8,758 nt of DNA from Clostridiaceae bacterium (GTDB lineage: Bacteria > Bacillota > Clostridia > Oscillospirales > Acutalibacteraceae), in assembly GCA_016297555.1 (NCBI GenBank), contig JAEDGK010000089.1:1-8758 (forward strand). Reading direction: 5' to 3'. The position numbers and the translations under genes were made by a program. The notes below the pieces were generated by a model, which did not search any database, was not told where the DNA came from, and worked only from the letters and a program-made list of their open reading frames with translations. Below, piece after piece: positions 7,784 through 8,758 of this stretch (position 1 is its first letter; every line of letters begins with the position of its first letter).

Positions 7784-7812
7784 TTGACAATTTGTTCAAA
7801 TAATGCTATGAT
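7784..7812 (+). promoter_or_regulatory. Strong SigA-type promoter for the exported zinc-finger-like gene
   Basis: TTGACA at 7784-7789 is a perfect -35 box and TATGAT at 7807-7812 is one base from the consensus -10, separated by the ideal 17 bases. Transcription should start near 7818-7820, giving a leader of about 55 bases. AT-rich DNA upstream (7751-7780) may act as an UP element. It points to high, housekeeping-type expression independent of the ATPase operon. No operator-like palindrome is evident over it. Confidence 0.85.
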
Positions 7813-7858
7813 AAACGCAACTAAGCTTATGCATTATTGCAAAGCCAATTTAATTTTG

Positions 7859-7864
7859 AAAGGA
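7859..7864 (+). promoter_or_regulatory. Ribosome binding site of the exported zinc-finger-like gene
   Basis: AAAGGA lies 10 bases before the ATG at 7875. It supports that start, from which a clean signal peptide is read. Confidence 0.7.
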
Positions 7865-7874
7865 ATAAACAGAA

Positions 7875-8294
7875 ATGAAAAAGTTTTTAGCAGTTGTTTT
7901 TGCTCTTATTTTTGCTCTTTCGGCTGCAACAACAGCTTTTGCAGTTGCTAACACCTGCCCCCATTGCGGTCAGTATATTGAGACCGAAAAAGCTTTTAAC
8001 GAGCATCTTGACAAGACCTGCCCCGTGCTTCATCCCGTAAAGACCTGCCCCTATGAAGGCTGCGGCGCAAAGTTCCAGGACGAAGAGCAGTATGAAATTC
8101 ATGTTGCTAAGTGCCCCAAGAAGAGCGACAAAGATAAGTTCATCGAGAAGATTAAGGGCATCGATTATAAGGCTATCGTAACAAAGGTTATCGGTGTTGT
8201 TCAGAAGATTGATTTCCCCGCAATCATCGCAAAGATTCTCCCCATCATTGAAAAGGCTGTTAAAGCTATTGTAGGCGCAGTTAAATCAATGTAA
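7875..8294 (+). CDS. Exported protein with two C2HC zinc-finger-like modules and a repeated cationic amphipathic tail; function unknown
   Basis: Not recognised as a characterised family. 139 residues. Residues 1-23 are a typical Sec signal peptide (MKKF, hydrophobic core, TTAFA then V24), so the product should leave the cytoplasm. Two similar modules follow. Module one is C28-x2-C31-x12-H44-x4-C49; module two is C58-x4-C63-x12-H76-x3-C80. They start 30 residues apart, both begin TCP and end KxCP, and look like an internal duplication of a C2HC/C2H2-type zinc-binding hairpin. A lysine-rich linker (82-94) leads to a tail holding two 16-residue copies, 96-111 and 112-127, of I-D-[YF]-x-A-I-[VI]-x-K-[VI]-[IL]-x-[VI]-[VI]-[QE]-K, then AVKAIVGAVKSM. 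The region 82-139 carries about 13 lysines against 6 acidic residues. It has its own promoter and terminator. Possible roles (inference only): metal binding, a surface or membrane-active peptide, or a structural exoprotein. DNA binding is unlikely if it is exported. Confidence 0.85.
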   Translation: MKKFLAVVFALIFALSAATTAFAVANTCPHCGQYIETEKAFNEHLDKTCPVLHPVKTCPYEGCGAKFQDEEQYEIHVAKCPKKSDKDKFIEKIKGIDYKAIVTKVIGVVQKIDFPAIIAKILPIIEKAVKAIVGAVKSM

Positions 8295-8306
8295 TCTGAA
8301 ATTATT

Positions 8307-8333
8307 AGAGCAGCCCTCGGGCTGCTCTTTTTT
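8307..8333 (+). terminator. Rho-independent terminator of the exported zinc-finger-like gene
   Basis: A perfect 10-base inverted repeat (8307-8316 with 8319-8328, AGAGCAGCCC / GGGCTGCTCT; effectively a 9-bp stem with a 4-base loop) runs into six Ts (8328-8333). It begins 12 bases after the stop codon and makes the gene monocistronic. Confidence 0.93.
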
Positions 8334-8380
8334 ATGTTTGAAATCAAAGCCGTGACGGAGGATTGGAAATAAAAAATAAC

Positions 8381-8402
8381 CATTAACTCCGCATTACGAA
8401 TT
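8381..8402. repeat. 22-base direct repeat, copy 1
   Basis: Begins CATTAACTCC and ends TTACGAATT; identical over all 22 bases to the copy at 8591-8612, and the flanking bases differ on both sides. It is followed directly by a small hairpin and then the first GTAGGG hairpin. Confidence 0.9.
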
Positions 8403-8421
8403 GTTTCGCGGGGAAACGAAT

Positions 8422-8447
8422 GTAGGGCGGCTTGACCACAAGCCGCC
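8422..8447 (+). repeat. REP-like hairpin 1, GTAGGG foot on the plus strand
   Basis: GTAGGG (8422-8427) runs into a perfect 9-bp stem (8426-8434 GGCGGCTTG with 8439-8447 CAAGCCGCC) and a 4-base loop. It is the only one of the four with the GTAGGG foot on the plus strand. There is no T-run, so it is not a standard terminator. Confidence 0.75.
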
Positions 8448-8480
8448 GTGAAATTTTATGTATTTCGCGGGCGGTTTTTC

Positions 8481-8504
8481 GGCGGGAGCAAGCCCCCGCC
8501 CTAC
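8481..8504 (-). repeat. REP-like hairpin 2, GTAGGG foot on the minus strand
   Basis: GGCGGG (8481-8486) pairs with CCCGCC (8495-8500), and the stem is followed by CCCTAC (8499-8504), the complement of GTAGGG. An A-C mismatch limits extension of the stem inward. It is the weakest stem of the set. Confidence 0.65.
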
Positions 8505-8535
8505 TCTGCGCGCGTGTGATTGATTATCATTTTTC

Positions 8536-8561
8536 GGGCGACCACACAGGGTCGCCCCTAC
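8536..8561 (-). repeat. REP-like hairpin 3, GTAGGG foot on the minus strand
   Basis: A perfect 8-bp stem, GGGCGACC (8536-8543) with GGTCGCCC (8550-8557), and a 6-base loop, ending in CCCTAC (8556-8561). Confidence 0.75.
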
Positions 8562-8590
8562 GGATATAATCGGTCATAGGCAAAGCCTGT

Positions 8591-8612
8591 CATTAACTCC
8601 GCATTACGAATT
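8591..8612. repeat. 22-base direct repeat, copy 2
   Basis: Identical to 8381-8402 and exactly 210 bases downstream of it. It is followed shortly by hairpin 4. Confidence 0.9.
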
Positions 8613-8625
8613 CAGAATTTTCCGC

Positions 8626-8651
8626 GGAGCGCCGAGGACGGCGTTCCCTAC
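8626..8651 (-). repeat. REP-like hairpin 4, GTAGGG foot on the minus strand
   Basis: A 9-bp stem, GGAGCGCCG (8626-8634) with CGGCGTTCC (8639-8647), has one G-T pair and a 4-base loop, and ends in CCCTAC (8646-8651). Confidence 0.72.
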
Positions 8652-8659
8652 AAAAAACC

Positions 8660-8708
8660 GCTATAAAAAGCAAAGCGCGCATTGGTTTTAGCCGATGCGC
8701 GCCTTTTT
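8660..8708. terminator. Probable bidirectional terminator between convergent genes
   Basis: A stem of 11 pairs with one T-G pair (8675-8685 with 8692-8702; the outer eight pairs GCGCGCAT/ATGCGCGC are perfect). On the plus strand it is followed by five Ts (8704-8708). On the minus strand it is followed by a T-rich run (complement of 8662-8674). The plus-strand gene already has its own terminator, so the main user is probably the gene entering from the right on the minus strand, whose likely stop is 11 bases away. Confidence 0.75.
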
Positions 8709-8713
8709 ACATC

Positions 8714-8758
8714 TTATTTGCTGTATTTGCCTCTCTTTACATAGTGAGTATGAAGAAC
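8714..8758 (-). CDS. C-terminal end of a convergent gene, partial, product unknown
   Basis: Reading the minus strand from the window edge, one frame gives VLHTHYVKRGKYSK and then TAA at 8716-8714. The polar, basic ending and the terminator-like stem beginning 11 bases beyond the stop make this a plausible gene end. Only 14 codons are visible, so neither the product nor the reality of the gene can be established here. The other two minus frames either stop immediately (FFILTM) or run on through the terminator stem. Confidence 0.4.
   Translation of the reverse strand, partial: VLHTHYVKRGKYSK

Larger units (their letters stand above)
8334..8713. other. Gene-free, repeat-rich intergenic region
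   Basis: About 380 bases with no supportable gene on either strand. It contains two copies of a 22-base direct repeat, four GTAGGG/CCCTAC-footed hairpins, two smaller hairpins (8401-8419, GTTTC/GAAAC stem; 8576-8590, AGGC/GCCT stem with a G-T pair), and a terminator at the right end. It resembles an accumulation of extragenic palindromic elements between two convergent genes. Confidence 0.75.

Noticed and set aside
7813..7874. Riboswitch or attenuator in the leader of the exported-protein gene
   Set aside because: The roughly 55-base leader is AT-rich, has no stable stem and no terminator/antiterminator pair.
8334..8372. Tiny plus-strand frame MFEIKAVTEDWK after the terminator
   Set aside because: Twelve codons, no ribosome binding site, and directly after a T-run; a chance frame or a relic.
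8201..8383. Minus-strand 60-codon frame across the end of the exported-protein gene
   Set aside because: It runs through the strong terminator and antisense to the coding repeat; its hydrophobic look comes from the complement of the Ile/Val-rich tail.
8381..8651. CRISPR array in the repeat-rich region
   Set aside because: Only two copies of one direct repeat with a 210-base separation, and the hairpins have different sequences; there is no regular repeat-spacer pattern.

Overview
The window is dominated by one co-directional cluster of eight genes (plus strand, positions 2-7750) encoding a bacterial A/V-type (Ntp-type) rotary ATPase. The order is C (5' end cut off by the window), I, K, F, E, A, B, D. 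The moderate GC content, AGGAG-type ribosome binding sites, consensus SigA-like promoter and style of the V-type proteins suggest an anaerobic Firmicute of the Clostridia, probably a gut Oscillospiraceae/Ruminococcus-like organism. That placement is inference; no marker gene is present.

Region 1 (2-7750) holds the ATPase. The membrane part consists of subunit I (a-type stator, with the two conserved membrane arginines), subunit K (ion-binding rotor c subunit) and subunit C (the d-type rotor cap). The peripheral and central stalks are represented by E, D and F. The catalytic head is A (intact P-loop) plus B (degenerate P-loop, with the arginine finger). Gaps between genes are 4-34 bases and all but one gene has a good ribosome binding site, so this is one transcription unit whose promoter lies upstream of the window. 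The G/H-type partner of the E peripheral stalk is not in the window. Subunit K carries an unusual N-terminal membrane hairpin that ends like a signal peptidase site, in front of a single canonical c-type hairpin.

Region 2 (7751-8333) is an independent monocistronic gene with its own near-perfect -35/-10 promoter and a perfect-stem terminator. It encodes a 139-residue exported protein made of two internal duplications: two C2HC zinc-finger-like modules, then two copies of a 16-residue cationic amphipathic repeat. I do not recognise a characterised family; it is the most intriguing gene here.

Region 3 (8334-8713) contains no gene. It is packed with repeat structure: a 22-base direct repeat present twice exactly 210 bases apart, and four GC-rich hairpins with unrelated stems, each carrying GTAGGG (or CCCTAC) at one foot. 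This resembles REP-type extragenic palindromes. A probable bidirectional terminator follows, and then the last codons of a convergent minus-strand gene entering from the right edge.
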